Shown piece by piece: positions 52,862 to 62,876 of a stretch of 64,000 nucleotides of DNA (positions within the stretch are counted from its first letter, which is position 1; the number at the start of each line of letters is the position of its first letter). The position numbers and the translations under genes are program-made. Origin of the DNA: Roseomonas fluvialis (GTDB lineage Bacteria; Pseudomonadota; Alphaproteobacteria; Acetobacterales; Acetobacteraceae); NCBI RefSeq assembly GCF_022846615.1, contig NZ_AP025637.1:5357001-5421000 (forward strand), in the 5' to 3' direction. The notes under the pieces are model-generated. The model had not been told where the DNA came from, searched no databases, and worked only from the letters and a program-made list of their open reading frames with translations.

Positions 52862-55800
52862 TCAAGCGTGGGGGGGCTCGGTGGCGGGTTTGGGCCGGAA
52901 CAACATGCCCTTGATGCGCTCGCGCAGGGTCTGGAACACCACATACAGCATCGGGATCATGAAGATGCCGATCGAGGACGCCGCCAACATGCCCCAGAAG
53001 ACCGGCGTGCCCACGGCGCGGCGGCTGATCTCCGACGCACCCTCGGCCACCACCAGCGGATAGAGGCCAAGGATGAAGGCGAAGGACGTCATCATCACCG
53101 CGCGGAAGCGCAGCTTGGCGCCGAGGGTGGCGGCCTCGGTGATCGGCACGCCCTTGTTTTCGCGCTGGTCCTTGGCGAATTCGATGATGAGGATGCCGTT
53201 CTTCGCCGCGAGCGCGATCAGCACGACGATGCCGACCTGGGCATAGAGGTCGAGCGAGAGCCCTGCCGGTCCGATCGCCGCCATGGCGCCGAGCACGCCC
53301 ACCGAGACCGACAGCAGCACAGGCACCGGGATGGTCCAGGATTCGTACAGCCCGACCAGAAACAGGAAGGCGAACAGCACGGCGAGCGCCAGGATGGTGC
53401 CGGTCTGGCCCGAAGCCGCCTTCTCCTGGAATGCGGTGCCGGTCCATTCGTAGGAATAGCCGGCCGGCAGCGTCGCCTGCGCGACGCGCTCCATGGCCGC
53501 GAGGCCGTCGCCCGAGGACCGCCCCGGGGCCGATTCGCCGTTGATGGTCAGGCTGCGGACGTTGTTGTAGCGGATGATGGAGGACGGGCCGAATTCGATG
53601 CGCGCCTCGGCCAGGGCGCGCAGCGGAATCATGTCCCCGTCGCGGTTGCGCAGGTTCACGCGGTAGATGTCCGGGACGCCCATGCGGTCGGCCTGCTCGG
53701 CCTGCAGGCTGACCTTCCAGGTGCGGCCGAACAGGTTGAAGTCGTTCACATAGGCGCCGCCCATGGCGGCCGAGACCGCCGAGAAGACGTCGTTCAGCGA
53801 CAGGCCCAGCACCTGCGCCCGGTCACGGTCGATCTCGAGGAACACCGAGGGGTTGTTCGCCGAATAGGTCGAGAAGACCCGCGTCAGCGCCGGGTCCTGG
53901 TTGGCCGCCAGCACCAGCGCGCGCATCACCGCCGCCATTTCACCAACCGGGCGGCCTTCCAGGTTCTGCAATTGGAATTCGAAGCCGCCGGCGGTGCCCA
54001 GGCCGATGATGGGCGGCAGGTTGAACGGGATGATCTGCGCCGCGATCTCGTTGGTGCCCTGCGCGATCGCGCCGATGATGCCGTTGACGCCCAGCGCCGG
54101 CGTGGTGCGTTCGTCGAAGGGCTTCAGCGTGATGATGAGGAAGGCGCTGTTGGATTGTGCCAGGCCGTTCAGCATGGAATAGCCGGCGATGGTGATGACG
54201 TCCTGCACGCCGTGCAGGCCGCGCGCCACCGCTTCCACCTGGCGCGAGATGTCCTGCGTGCGGTTCAGGCTGGCCCCTTCGGGCATGCGGATCTCGACGA
54301 AGAAGGCGCCCTGGTCTTCCTGCGGCAGGAAGCCGGTGGGGGTGCGGCTGCCCACGCCGATGATGCCCGCCATGAACACCGCGAGCAGGATGATCGAGAT
54401 GAAGGCGCGGCGGACCAGCTTGCCGACGATGGCGGCGTAGCCGTCGCGCACCCAGTCGATGCCGCGCGAGACGCGGCCCATGATGCCCTTCTTCGGCCCG
54501 TGGTGGGACGACAGCAGCACCGCGCAGAGCGCCGGCGACAGGGTCAGCGCGTTGATCGCCGAGAAGAACATCCCGACCGACACGGTCACCGCGAATTGCC
54601 GGAACAGCTCGCCCGAGATGCCCGGGATGAAGGCGAGCGGGACGAAGACCGACAGCAGCACCAGCGTGATGGCGATGATCGGCGCGGTGATGCCCTCCAT
54701 CGCCGCCTTGGTGGCGTCGGCCACCGACAGCGCGTGGTTCTCCTCCATCTTGGCCTCGACGGCCTCGACCACCACGATGGCGTCGTCCACCACGATGCCG
54801 ATCGCCAGCACCATGGCCAGAAGCGAGACGGTGTTCGCGGAATAGCCCATGGCGTTCAGCACGACGAAGGTCGCGATCAGGCTGACCGGCACCGCGACCA
54901 GCGGGATCAGTGTTGCGCGGATCGACCCCAGGAACAGGAAGACCACGATGACCACCAGCACGAAGGCCTCGACCAGGGTCTTGATCACCTCGTGGATGGT
55001 CAGCTTCACGAAGCCAGTGGTGTCGTAGTTCACCGCATAGGCCACGCCATCCGGGAATCGGGTGGCGAGCTGGTTCATCGCCCGCGCCACCGCATCCGCC
55101 GTGCCCACGGCATTCGCACCGGGGGCGAGGTAGATCTGGATGCCGATCGCGTCCTGGCCGTTGACGCGGGTGCTCTGGTCCTGACTCCAGGCGCCCAGTT
55201 CGATACGCGCCACGTCGCGCACGCGCAGCACCGAGCCGTCGGGGTTGGCGCGGATCACGATGTTGCCGAACTGGTCGGTGCTCTCGAGCCGCCCGGTGGT
55301 GCGGATGTTGAGCTGGTAGGACGTGTCGTTACTGGCCGGCTGCGCGCCGATGCGCCCGAGCGGTGCGACCTGGTTCTGCGCCTGGATGGCGTTGACGATG
55401 TCGTTCGGCGTCAGGTTCAGCGCGGTCAGCCGATCGGTCTCGAACCAGATGCGCATGGAATAGTCGCGCGCGCCGAACATGATGACGTCGCCCACGCCGT
55501 TCACGCGCTTGAGCACATCGAGGATGTTGATGGTGGCGTAGTTCGACAGGAACAGCGTGTCCTGCGTGCCGGTGGTGGACCGCAGCGTGATGACCTGCAG
55601 CAGCGCCGAGGATTTCTTGCGGACCGACAGCCCCTGCCGCTGCACCTGGTCCGGCAGCTGCGCCAGCGCCAGCTGCACCCGGTTGTTCACGTTGGTGGTG
55701 TTCTGGTCGGGGTCGGTGCCCACCGCGAAGGACACCGTCAGCGTATAGGACCCATCATTGCCGCTGGTGGACCGCATGTAGATCATGTTGTCCACGCCAT

Positions 55801-56011
55801 TGACCTGGCTTTCGATCGGCTGCGCGACCGTCGCCTCCACCACCTCGGCCGCGGCGCCGGGGTAGTTCGCCGTCACCGTCACCTGCGGGGGGACGATGTC
55901 GGGGAACTGCGCGACCGGGATCTGCATCAGCGAGACGATGCCCGCGATGGTCATGACGATGGCGATCACGACCGCGAGCCGCGGGCGGTCGACGAAGACC
56001 TTGCTGATCAT
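52862..56011 (-). CDS. RND efflux transporter permease, HAE1 (AcrB/MexB-like)
   Basis: A 1,049-residue inner-membrane pump of standard length. It opens with a typical [20 protein letters not shown] helix. The proton-relay aspartates lie in [16 protein letters not shown] of TM4, and FTISLVLL-type repeats and the porter domains ([20 protein letters not shown]) follow. The trimer exports lipophilic drugs or host compounds with a membrane-fusion protein and a TolC-like channel. The adaptor gene is five bases upstream; no outer-membrane gene is adjacent. Confidence 0.95.
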   Translation of the reverse strand: MISKVFVDRPRLAVVIAIVMTIAGIVSLMQIPVAQFPDIVPPQVTVTANYPGAAAEVVEATVAQPIESQVNGVDNMIYMRSTSGNDGSYTLTVSFAVGTDPDQNTTNVNNRVQLALAQLPDQVQRQGLSVRKKSSALLQVITLRSTTGTQDTLFLSNYATINILDVLKRVNGVGDVIMFGARDYSMRIWFETDRLTALNLTPNDIVNAIQAQNQVAPLGRIGAQPASNDTSYQLNIRTTGRLESTDQFGNIVIRANPDGSVLRVRDVARIELGAWSQDQSTRVNGQDAIGIQIYLAPGANAVGTADAVARAMNQLATRFPDGVAYAVNYDTTGFVKLTIHEVIKTLVEAFVLVVIVVFLFLGSIRATLIPLVAVPVSLIATFVVLNAMGYSANTVSLLAMVLAIGIVVDDAIVVVEAVEAKMEENHALSVADATKAAMEGITAPIIAITLVLLSVFVPLAFIPGISGELFRQFAVTVSVGMFFSAINALTLSPALCAVLLSSHHGPKKGIMGRVSRGIDWVRDGYAAIVGKLVRRAFISIILLAVFMAGIIGVGSRTPTGFLPQEDQGAFFVEIRMPEGASLNRTQDISRQVEAVARGLHGVQDVITIAGYSMLNGLAQSNSAFLIITLKPFDERTTPALGVNGIIGAIAQGTNEIAAQIIPFNLPPIIGLGTAGGFEFQLQNLEGRPVGEMAAVMRALVLAANQDPALTRVFSTYSANNPSVFLEIDRDRAQVLGLSLNDVFSAVSAAMGGAYVNDFNLFGRTWKVSLQAEQADRMGVPDIYRVNLRNRDGDMIPLRALAEARIEFGPSSIIRYNNVRSLTINGESAPGRSSGDGLAAMERVAQATLPAGYSYEWTGTAFQEKAASGQTGTILALAVLFAFLFLVGLYESWTIPVPVLLSVSVGVLGAMAAIGPAGLSLDLYAQVGIVVLIALAAKNGILIIEFAKDQRENKGVPITEAATLGAKLRFRAVMMTSFAFILGLYPLVVAEGASEISRRAVGTPVFWGMLAASSIGIFMIPMLYVVFQTLRERIKGMLFRPKPATEPPHA

Positions 56012-56015
56012 CGGT

Positions 56016-57203
56016 TCAGCCGCCCGGCGCGTTCGCGGGCACCGCGCCGGCGGGTGGCGCCTCCTGCTGGCGGGGTGTCACGGGCTGGCCGGGGCGGGCG
56101 CGCTGCGAACCCTCGATGATGATGAGCTGGCCGGGCTCGAGCCCCTCGGTCACCACGGTCTGGCCGTCCGGGCCGGTGGTGGTGCGCACGCGCTTCACCT
56201 CGACCCTGTTCTGGTTCCCCACCACCAGAACGAAGGGGCCTTGCTGGTCGATCTGCAGGGCCGATTGCGGGATCACGATGGCCTGCTGCGGCTGCGTCGC
56301 GCGCACCACCACCGCCACCGCCTGGCCGTCGGTCAGCAGGTGCTGGGCGTTGGGCACCTGGGCCACCACCTGCACGCTGTCGGTCGAACGGTTGGCCGAG
56401 ACGTCGATGAAGTCGATCCGCCCCGCGGTCGGCAGCAGCGTGGCATCAGGCAGGCGCACGAGCACCTGCACGCCATCCGTGCCGGACTGGCCCTCGGCGC
56501 GGCGGAAGCGCAGCAATTCGCGCTGCGTCACCGGAAAGGTCACGCGGATCGGGTCGTCGCGCACGACCTGCACCAGGATGCCGCTGTCCGGCCCGACCAC
56601 GTTGCCGGGGCTGAGCGGCGACCGCCCCGCGCGGCCATCGAAGGCGGCACGGATCGTGGTGTAGCCGTACTGGATCTGCGCCTGTTCCAGCTGGGCCTTG
56701 GCCGAATTCAGCGCCGCCTGGGATGCCGCCTGCACCGTGATGCGGTCATCCACTGTGGATTGCGGGATGGCGTTGGTGCGCAGCAGTTCCTGGCCACGCT
56801 CGACCTGCAGGGTGGCGTTGCGCAGTTCGGCCTCGGCGCGTTCCACGGCGGCCTGGCGCAGCGCCACCTCGGCGGCGAAGGGCGCCTGCTCGATGGTAAA
56901 CAGCAGGTCGTTCGCCTTGACCTGGGCGCCTTCCTCGAAATGCCGGGCATAGAGGAAGCCGGTGACGCGGGCGCGCACCTCCTGCTTGTCGATCGCCTCG
57001 ACCCGGCCGATGAATTCCGCGCCCGGACTGATCGAGACACGTTCGACGCGCGCCACCACCACCGCCGGCGGGGCGCCCGCGGGCTGCTGCGTCGGGGCCG
57101 AATCCTTGCACGCCACGGCCACAAGCACGGGCAGCACGCCCACCAGCAGCGCCGTCCGAATCCGCCGCGCGGCCGAACCCTCGGCACCCCGGACCCACGC
57201 CAT
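56016..57203 (-). CDS. RND efflux periplasmic adaptor (AcrA/MexA-like lipoprotein)
   Basis: A 395-residue membrane-fusion protein. The N-terminus ends in a lipobox (LVAVAC, lipid-modified Cys near residue 32). The biotinyl/lipoyl half ATGFLYAR-like segment ([20 protein letters not shown]), a helical hairpin with paired AELRNATLQ repeats, and the [16 protein letters not shown] barrel segment give the usual order. The start at 57203 is supported by GGAG nine bases upstream; an ATG at 57221 has no such site. It is cotranscribed with the RND permease. Confidence 0.93.
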   Translation of the reverse strand: MAWVRGAEGSAARRIRTALLVGVLPVLVAVACKDSAPTQQPAGAPPAVVVARVERVSISPGAEFIGRVEAIDKQEVRARVTGFLYARHFEEGAQVKANDLLFTIEQAPFAAEVALRQAAVERAEAELRNATLQVERGQELLRTNAIPQSTVDDRITVQAASQAALNSAKAQLEQAQIQYGYTTIRAAFDGRAGRSPLSPGNVVGPDSGILVQVVRDDPIRVTFPVTQRELLRFRRAEGQSGTDGVQVLVRLPDATLLPTAGRIDFIDVSANRSTDSVQVVAQVPNAQHLLTDGQAVAVVVRATQPQQAIVIPQSALQIDQQGPFVLVVGNQNRVEVKRVRTTTGPDGQTVVTEGLEPGQLIIIEGSQRARPGQPVTPRQQEAPPAGAVPANAPGG

Positions 57204-57346
57204 CACGCACCATCTCCGCATCGATACTGACGCATCCTGCCACGACGATGGTGCATCGCGAAACCACTGCTACGGGGGGTGGCGCTTCGCCGGTGCCGCT
57301 CGGCGTGCTACGGCCCGACCGTGACCGTTCCGTGCCACAGGCCCCG

Positions 57347-58024
57347 ATGGCGAAGCGCCTGATCCGCCACCCCGCCACGCAGGGCGCCCTGGCGTGGCTC
57401 GTCGCGCTGTACCTGCGGCTGGTCTGGGCCACCACGCGCTGGACGCTGGTCGGCGAGGAGCACGCCCGCGCCTGCGCGGATCGGCCGATGATCCTGGCCT
57501 TCTGGCACGAACGCCTGCCGCTGGCGGCGCTGGGGTGGAGGCTGCTGGCGCGGCGTGTTCCGCAGCAGGGCGGGCGGAGGGCGCAGGTGCTGATCTCGCG
57601 CCACCGCGACGGGCGGCTCATTGCGGCGGCGGTGCGTCCCTTCGGTATCGACGTGGTGCATGCCTCATCCTCCAAGGGCGGCGCGACGGGGCTGCGGGCG
57701 CTGGCGCGGATCCTGGCCGGCGGCGGGGTCGCGGTGATCACGCCCGATGGGCCGCGCGGACCGGCACGCAGTGCGGCGCCCGGCGTTGCGCAACTGGCGG
57801 CACTCGCCGGCGTACCGGTGCTGCCCTGCGCGGTCGCTTCCTCGCGCATGCGGCTCGCGCGGTCGTGGGACCGGATGCGCTTCCCCCTGCCCTTCGGGCG
57901 CGGCGTGGCGGTGATGGGGGCGCCGGTGGCGGTGGCGCGCGACGATGCCGCCGCCGCCATCCCGGCCATTGCCGCGGCGCTCGACGCGGCCTGCGCGCGG
58001 GCGGATGCGATGGTGGGCGCGTGA
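57347..58024 (+). CDS. DUF374 lysophospholipid acyltransferase-like protein
   Basis: A 225-residue protein of the DUF374 branch of lysophospholipid/lipid A acyltransferases. A first hydrophobic segment (LAWLVALYLRLVW) is followed by ILAFWHERLPL, where the H-x-x-x-x-L replaces the classical HX4D, and by ISRHRDGRLIA and ITPDGPRGPA. DUF374 genes sit next to waaA in many alphaproteobacteria, as here. The start at 57347 follows the family's basic opening (MAKRLIRH). A GTG at 58021 inside its last codons could begin a longer WaaA. Confidence 0.85.
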   Translation: MAKRLIRHPATQGALAWLVALYLRLVWATTRWTLVGEEHARACADRPMILAFWHERLPLAALGWRLLARRVPQQGGRRAQVLISRHRDGRLIAAAVRPFGIDVVHASSSKGGATGLRALARILAGGGVAVITPDGPRGPARSAAPGVAQLAALAGVPVLPCAVASSRMRLARSWDRMRFPLPFGRGVAVMGAPVAVARDDAAAAIPAIAAALDAACARADAMVGA

Positions 58025-58038
58025 GGCAGCCAGGCAGC

Positions 58039-58076
58039 AAGGTCGGGGGAGGGAACTCCCCCGAACCCCCTCCTTT
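58039..58076. repeat. 38-bp hairpin repeat, copy B (inverted relative to copy A)
   Basis: An exact reverse complement of 52413-52450 over 38 bp. It lies between the DUF374 stop (58024) and the preferred waaA start (58075). If waaA starts at the GTG 58021 instead, this element would be translated as GGGNSPEPPP-like sequence, which would be an odd WaaA N-terminus. Confidence 0.85.
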
Positions 58077-59469
58077 GTCTGGAACCTGGCGTGGGGCCTG
58101 GGCGGCCGCGCTGTGGTGGGGCGCGGCGGCGGCGGTGGCGCCGGCGTTGCGGGTGCACCTATGGAGGCGCGCACGTCGCGGCAAGGAAGTCACGGCACGT
58201 CTGCCGGAACGCTACGGGCACGGCGCGGCGCGCCCGCCGGGACGCCTGGTGTGGCTGCACGCGGCGAGCGTGGGCGAGACCATGTCGGTCCTGCCGTTGA
58301 TCGGGGCGCTGGCGGCGCGCGACCCGGCGCTGCATGTCCTGGTCACCACAGGCACCGTCACCTCGGCCACGCTGTTCGCGGAGCGCCTGCCGCCGGCACT
58401 GGCCGCGCGCGTGGCGCATCGCTTCGTGCCGCTGGACGTGCCGCGCTGGGTGGCCCGCTTCCTTGACGCTTGGCGGCCGGATACGGCGGTCTTCGTGGAA
58501 TCGGAGCTCTGGCCGAACCTGATCGCCGCTACCCATGCCCGCCGCATACCGATGGCGCTGGTCAATGCGCGCATGTCGGTTCGCGCGGCCCGGCGCTGGG
58601 CCCGCGCGCCGGGGCTGGCGCGGCAGGTGCTCTCGGCCTTCACGCTGGTGCTGGCGCAATCCGAGGGCGACGCGGCCCGCCTCCGCGCCCTGGGCGCCAC
58701 CGGCGCGACCAGCCCCGGCAACCTGAAATTCGCCGCTGCCCCCCTGCCGGCCGAACCGGCCGACCTCGCGCGCCTGGCGGCGCTGGTCGGCGACCGGCCG
58801 GCCTGGGTCGCCGCCAGCACGCATCCGGGCGAGGAAGCGTTGGTCATCGCCGCGCATCGCCGCCTGGTGGCCGACCATCCCGACCTGCTGACCATCATCG
58901 TGCCACGACATCCCGACCGGGGGGCCGAAGTCGCGGCCCTGGGCGGCGGGATCGATCTGGCGCGGCGCAGCCTGGGGCAGGACCCGGATGCGGGCACGCA
59001 GGTGCTGGTGGCCGATACGCTGGGTGAGCTCGGCCTGTGGTACCGCCTGGCGCGGCTCGCCTTCGTCGGCGGGTCGCTGGTGGCGCATGGCGGGCAGAAT
59101 CCGCTGGAACCGGCGCGCCTCGGCTGCCCGGTGCTGGTCGGGCCCCACACCTGGAACTTCACCGACATCCTGGACGGCATGGCGGCAGCCGGCGGGCTGT
59201 TTCGTATCGACGCCGGACCGGACCCGGCGGCCGCGCTGGCCGAGGCCGTGGCTGGCATGCTAACCAACCCTGAAGGGCGGGGCGCACAGGCACGCGCAGC
59301 CGCCGCGTTTGCGGCCAACCAGGCCGAGCTGCCGGTCCGGATCGCGGAGGCGCTGTCGCCGCTGCTGCCCGGCCCGGGCGACGTCACGGCCGCACCGGGC
59401 GGCCAGCGCGCGGCGTCACCGGAAACATCCGGGGCGTCGGGGGAAAGGACAAGGGTGAACGGTACCTGA
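58075..59469 (+). CDS. waaA: 3-deoxy-D-manno-octulosonic acid (Kdo) transferase WaaA
   Basis: A 464-residue GT-B enzyme (from the TTG at 58075) that adds Kdo to lipid IVA on the inner-membrane surface. A membrane-associated N-terminus is followed by RGKEVTARLPERYG, the acceptor loop LHAASVGETMSVLPL, the VESELWPNLI segment and the C-lobe GGSLVAHGGQNPLEPARLG. The TTG start places ERYG at about residue 45, near the usual distance (about 37 in E. coli); the GTG at 58021 would overlap the DUF374 stop (GTGA) and read through the 38-bp repeat. The last 40 residues are an unusual Pro/Ala/Gly-rich tail. Confidence 0.9.
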   Translation: MSGTWRGAWAAALWWGAAAAVAPALRVHLWRRARRGKEVTARLPERYGHGAARPPGRLVWLHAASVGETMSVLPLIGALAARDPALHVLVTTGTVTSATLFAERLPPALAARVAHRFVPLDVPRWVARFLDAWRPDTAVFVESELWPNLIAATHARRIPMALVNARMSVRAARRWARAPGLARQVLSAFTLVLAQSEGDAARLRALGATGATSPGNLKFAAAPLPAEPADLARLAALVGDRPAWVAASTHPGEEALVIAAHRRLVADHPDLLTIIVPRHPDRGAEVAALGGGIDLARRSLGQDPDAGTQVLVADTLGELGLWYRLARLAFVGGSLVAHGGQNPLEPARLGCPVLVGPHTWNFTDILDGMAAAGGLFRIDAGPDPAAALAEAVAGMLTNPEGRGAQARAAAAFAANQAELPVRIAEALSPLLPGPGDVTAAPGGQRAASPETSGASGERTRVNGT

Positions 59470-60461
59470 TGCGCGCTCCGGAGTTCTGGAGCGGCGGCAG
59501 CGGCGGGGGGCTTGCGCCCATGCTGCTTTCGCCGGTCTCCGCCCTGTATGCGGCCGCGACGGCACGACGCATGGCGCGCGCCGGCTGGCAGGCCCCGGTG
59601 CCGGTCATCTGCTGCGGCAACGCAACCGCCGGCGGGGCGGGCAAGACGACCCTGGCGCTGGACCTGGGGCGACGCCTGAGCAACCGCGGCATCGGCACGC
59701 ATTTCCTGCTGCGCGGCTATGGCGGGCGCATCAAGCACGCGACGCGTGTGGACCCGGCCATCCATGACAGTACCGCGGTGGGCGACGAAGCCCTGCTGCT
59801 GGCGGCCGAACGCCCGACCTGGGTCGCGGCCGACCGCGCCGCCGGCGCCCAGGCGGCGATCGCAGCCGGCGCGCAGACCATCGTGATGGATGACGGGCTG
59901 CAGAACCCGACGCTGGCCAAGGACCTGTCACTATTGGTGGTCGACGGGTCCTACGGCTTCGGCAACGGGCGCATTATCCCGGCGGGGCCGCTGCGCGAAC
60001 CGGTCCACGCCGCCGCCGCACGCTGCCGAGCGGCGGTGCTGATCGGGCCGGACGAGACCAATGCGCTGGCGCAGTTGCCGCCCGGCCTGCCGGTCCTGCG
60101 CGCGCGGCTGCGGCCGGGGCCGGAGGCGGAACTGCTGGCCGGGCAGCCGGTCTTCGCCTTCTGCGGCATCGCCAACCCACGCAAGTTCTTCAGCACGCTG
60201 CAGGAAGCGGGCGTGTTCCTCGCGGGCAAGCAATCCTACGCCGACCACTACCCCTTCGACGAAGGGGACCTGCGCGACCTGCTGGCGGAAGCCGACAGCC
60301 TGCGCGCCACGCCGGTGACCACGCGCAAGGACTTCGTGCGCATTCCGCCAGCCTTCCGCAACCGTGTGACGGTGGTGACGGTGCGCCTCGAATGGGAAGA
60401 ACCGGCGGAGATCGAGGGGCTGCTGGATCCGCTGGCGGGCAGCATTCCGATGCCGGCCTAG
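59469..60461 (+). CDS. lpxK: tetraacyldisaccharide 4'-kinase LpxK
   Basis: A 330-residue lipid A kinase. The start APEFWSGG and the P-loop NATAGGAGKTTLALDLGRRL near residue 57 are typical, as are the RGYGGRIK and GDEALLLAA segments and the MDDGLQNPTL catalytic stretch. It phosphorylates the 4' position of the lipid A disaccharide at the inner membrane. It overlaps waaA by one base (TGATG), completing a DUF374-waaA-lpxK operon. Confidence 0.96.
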   Translation: MRAPEFWSGGSGGGLAPMLLSPVSALYAAATARRMARAGWQAPVPVICCGNATAGGAGKTTLALDLGRRLSNRGIGTHFLLRGYGGRIKHATRVDPAIHDSTAVGDEALLLAAERPTWVAADRAAGAQAAIAAGAQTIVMDDGLQNPTLAKDLSLLVVDGSYGFGNGRIIPAGPLREPVHAAAARCRAAVLIGPDETNALAQLPPGLPVLRARLRPGPEAELLAGQPVFAFCGIANPRKFFSTLQEAGVFLAGKQSYADHYPFDEGDLRDLLAEADSLRATPVTTRKDFVRIPPAFRNRVTVVTVRLEWEEPAEIEGLLDPLAGSIPMPA

Positions 60462-60470
60462 GGCAGGCCC

Positions 60471-60494
60471 CGATCAGATGGAATCATCTGATCG
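60471..60494. terminator. perfect 10-bp hairpin after lpxK
   Basis: CGATCAGATG and CATCTGATCG flank the loop GAAT, ten bases after the lpxK stop. It is a strong, relatively AT-rich hairpin between convergent genes and would suit a bidirectional terminator, but no U-run follows on either strand. A weaker GGGGC/GCCCC hairpin lies near 60607-60620, before the stop of the convergent gene. Confidence 0.5.
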
Positions 60495-60630
60495 GTCTGA
60501 GGTGCGCACAAACGGGAGTGGTTGGAGGGGCTATCGCGGGCCTTGGCAAGGGGAATCGCTCCTCGGCGCGGGACCGAAGGGCCTTGCCCCTCGGGCTCCC
60601 CACCAGGGGGCTGCGGCCCCTGACCGCGAG

Positions 60631-62058
60631 CTAGGGCCACATTGCCTTCGGCATGGCCTGCATGGGTGCGACATTCACATCCAGCGCAGACCCGAGGCCG
60701 ATGGCGTCCACTACCGAACCCAACTCCAGCACGCCCTCGCGGATCGACAGGCGCGGGCCGCGCGGCGTGTCGGCATAGAGGTCCGCATGCGCCTCCATGA
60801 AGCGCACCGCATCGGCCCTGGACTGGCCCGAGAAACCATCCACGAAGTGATGGCCGTTGCGCTCCACATGCACCATGCCCATCGCGGCGACCAACGCCAG
60901 GTCCTGCTGCACGCATACACCGGCCAGCGTGGTCAGGTCCTCGGCACTCATGAAGAAGCGCGGTTCAGGTTCGGCGGCGTTCCAGGCGCGGCAGCGCGCA
61001 AGATTCACCAACGACCGCCAAACGCCCTTGCACGCCTTCGATGAAATGCCCGTGTAGCCCAGCGCCTTCGCCTGCACGAAGGCATCGAGAGGCCCGTCGC
61101 TTTCGTCCACGATCACCGGGCGCGCCGCCGCCAGCGCTGCCATTGGGCCCTCGAGCGCCTTGGCACGCTTCACCGGCTGCTCGATGAAGGCGATCGACGC
61201 GTTCAGCCGCGCCAGGCGCGGTTCCGCCTGCATGGCGCGCCACAGCGCGAGCACGCCCGCGGCATCCTCGTACTGTTCATTGCCATCGAGGCTGACCTGG
61301 TAGCCGTGCAGGCGATCCAGCACGGAGGCGATGCGGCACAGCCGGTCCACATCGGCCGCGACATTGCCGCCGACCTTCAGCTTCCACCAGGTATGGCGAT
61401 AAGTGGCGGCAACCTCCTCGACCGTCTCGGGCAGGCCGTCATCGACGCGGCTGTCCTGGTCGGCGGCCGTAATCGGGTCCACCAGGCCGACCGTGTGGCG
61501 CGCATGCATCCGCCGCGCGGGCGTGAGCGAGCCGAGCATCGCGCCGAAATCGAAGCCTGGCAGGTCGGGCAGCACGCCGTGCGGCGTCATGCCGCCGATA
61601 TTGGCGCGCAGGCCCTGCGCGAAGGATACGCCCTTGGCCTTCAGCAGCGCATCGAGCATCGCGCGGTCGAGCAGCGCGCGGCCATAGGACGCGACCAGCG
61701 GGTTCAGCGATTCCACCGCGCAGGCCGCGACATGCGCGGCATAGGCATCGGCGTAGTGGCCGAAGGCGGTGTTCGCGCCGGCCGCCAGCGTGGCCTGTTC
61801 CGCCAGTTCCAGCGCGCGGCGGAGCTGGTGCTCGTTCTGCGCATCGGACCAGCGCGGATCCTTGTCGAACCACTTGGCCGCGAGCGTCTCGGCCGCCACG
61901 CCCCAGTGTTCGCTGCCGTCCTCCAGCGCAATCCGCGCGCGGATCACTGCCTGGCGGCCGTGGGTGACGGTGATGACGCCGAAGCGGAAGGGCATGCGCA
62001 GCTTGAACGGCCATTCGAAGCGCTGCGTCTCCAGCAGGCGGAAGCGGGGGGCGGTCAT
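60631..62058 (-). CDS. enolase-superfamily (mandelate racemase/muconate lactonizing-like) protein
   Basis: A 475-residue protein with an enolase-type capping domain (about 1-190) and barrel. Metal ligands lie in SLDGNEQYED (D near 298), FIEQPVKRA (E) and VIVDESDGP (D/E), and the general-base candidates around GISSKACKGVW include a KxxK-like lysine. It is longer than the usual 350-400 residue members. The substrate could be an acid sugar. It is the last gene of a three-gene minus-strand operon with an isomerase and a Gfo/Idh/MocA oxidoreductase, which points to sugar-acid breakdown. Confidence 0.8.
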   Translation of the reverse strand: MTAPRFRLLETQRFEWPFKLRMPFRFGVITVTHGRQAVIRARIALEDGSEHWGVAAETLAAKWFDKDPRWSDAQNEHQLRRALELAEQATLAAGANTAFGHYADAYAAHVAACAVESLNPLVASYGRALLDRAMLDALLKAKGVSFAQGLRANIGGMTPHGVLPDLPGFDFGAMLGSLTPARRMHARHTVGLVDPITAADQDSRVDDGLPETVEEVAATYRHTWWKLKVGGNVAADVDRLCRIASVLDRLHGYQVSLDGNEQYEDAAGVLALWRAMQAEPRLARLNASIAFIEQPVKRAKALEGPMAALAAARPVIVDESDGPLDAFVQAKALGYTGISSKACKGVWRSLVNLARCRAWNAAEPEPRFFMSAEDLTTLAGVCVQQDLALVAAMGMVHVERNGHHFVDGFSGQSRADAVRFMEAHADLYADTPRGPRLSIREGVLELGSVVDAIGLGSALDVNVAPMQAMPKAMWP

Positions 62059-62876
62059 GCGGGTTGTTCCTGCAGCGCGCGGAGGTAGCCGATCGCGCGC
62101 GCGGCGCTGGTCGGCCCGTCGGGAATGTAGTCGAAGGGTTCGACCGCCGCGAAGCCGGCGTAGCCCGTGGCGCGCAGCGCTTGCAGGACGGGGCCGAAGC
62201 GGTCGGCGCCCTGGCCCGGGCCGCGCTTGTTGCGGTCGTTCAGGTGGATATGCGCGATCAGGCCGGTGGGCATCCAGTGGTCGAGCAGCGCAGGGACCGA
62301 CTCGGCCTCCCCGTTCCCGGCGGAGCAGGTGTCGAGCATGGTGCGCAGCGCGGGATTGCCGATGCGGTTCACGATGGCGGCGGCTTCCGCGACCGTGGTG
62401 CACCAGTTGGTTTGCCCGGCATCGAGCGGTTCCAGGCAATAGGTCACGCGATGCTGCGCGGCCCAGTCTCCGGCGCGGGCGATGGCGTCGTCCGCGCGCG
62501 CCGCATCGCCCTCGCCAGCGACGCGGCGCGCGCCGGGAGAGCCATGTACCAGCAGCGTTGCGCCGAGATCCGCTGCCAGCGCGACCAGGCGTTCCATCAC
62601 ATCCAGCGTGCGCGCGCGGGTGGCGGAATCGGCCGTCGTGATGGACAGGCCGGCAGGGGCGACCAGCAGCCAATGCAGGGAGGTGATGGTCGTGCCAGCG
62701 TCACTGGCCGCGCGCCGCAACTCGGCGCGGCGCGACGCGGGCAGCAGGTGCGGCGCCTCCGCATCCAGCGTGAAGGGGGCCACTTCCAGCCCGTCATAGC
62801 CGAGCGCGGCCGCCAGGTCGCATTGCGCGGCGAAGGGCATGTCGCGCACGACCTCGTTGCACAGGCTGATGCGCAT
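62055..62876 (-). CDS. sugar phosphate isomerase/epimerase-family TIM-barrel protein
   Basis: A 273-residue AP-endonuclease-2-like TIM barrel. The start MRISLCNEVVRDMPFAAQC, the ALGYDGLEVAPFTLD strand-helix, the VTYCLEPLDAG segment (Glu ligand), TMLDTCSAGN (Asp ligand) and IAHIHLNDRNKRGPGQG (His-x-His/Asp) are the expected metal-binding elements, and the last EPFD carries the final glutamate. Activity may be hydroxypyruvate isomerase-like or ketose epimerase-like. It overlaps the downstream gene by four bases and the upstream oxidoreductase by one. Confidence 0.87.
   Translation of the reverse strand: MRISLCNEVVRDMPFAAQCDLAAALGYDGLEVAPFTLDAEAPHLLPASRRAELRRAASDAGTTITSLHWLLVAPAGLSITTADSATRARTLDVMERLVALAADLGATLLVHGSPGARRVAGEGDAARADDAIARAGDWAAQHRVTYCLEPLDAGQTNWCTTVAEAAAIVNRIGNPALRTMLDTCSAGNGEAESVPALLDHWMPTGLIAHIHLNDRNKRGPGQGADRFGPVLQALRATGYAGFAAVEPFDYIPDGPTSAARAIGYLRALQEQPA

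Noticed and set aside
52829-56119. A + strand frame of over 1,000 codons opposite the RND permease
   Set aside because: High GC removes stops on the opposite strand. The product is rich in His, Arg, Asp and Gln without any family pattern, while the minus frame is a perfect HAE1 pump.
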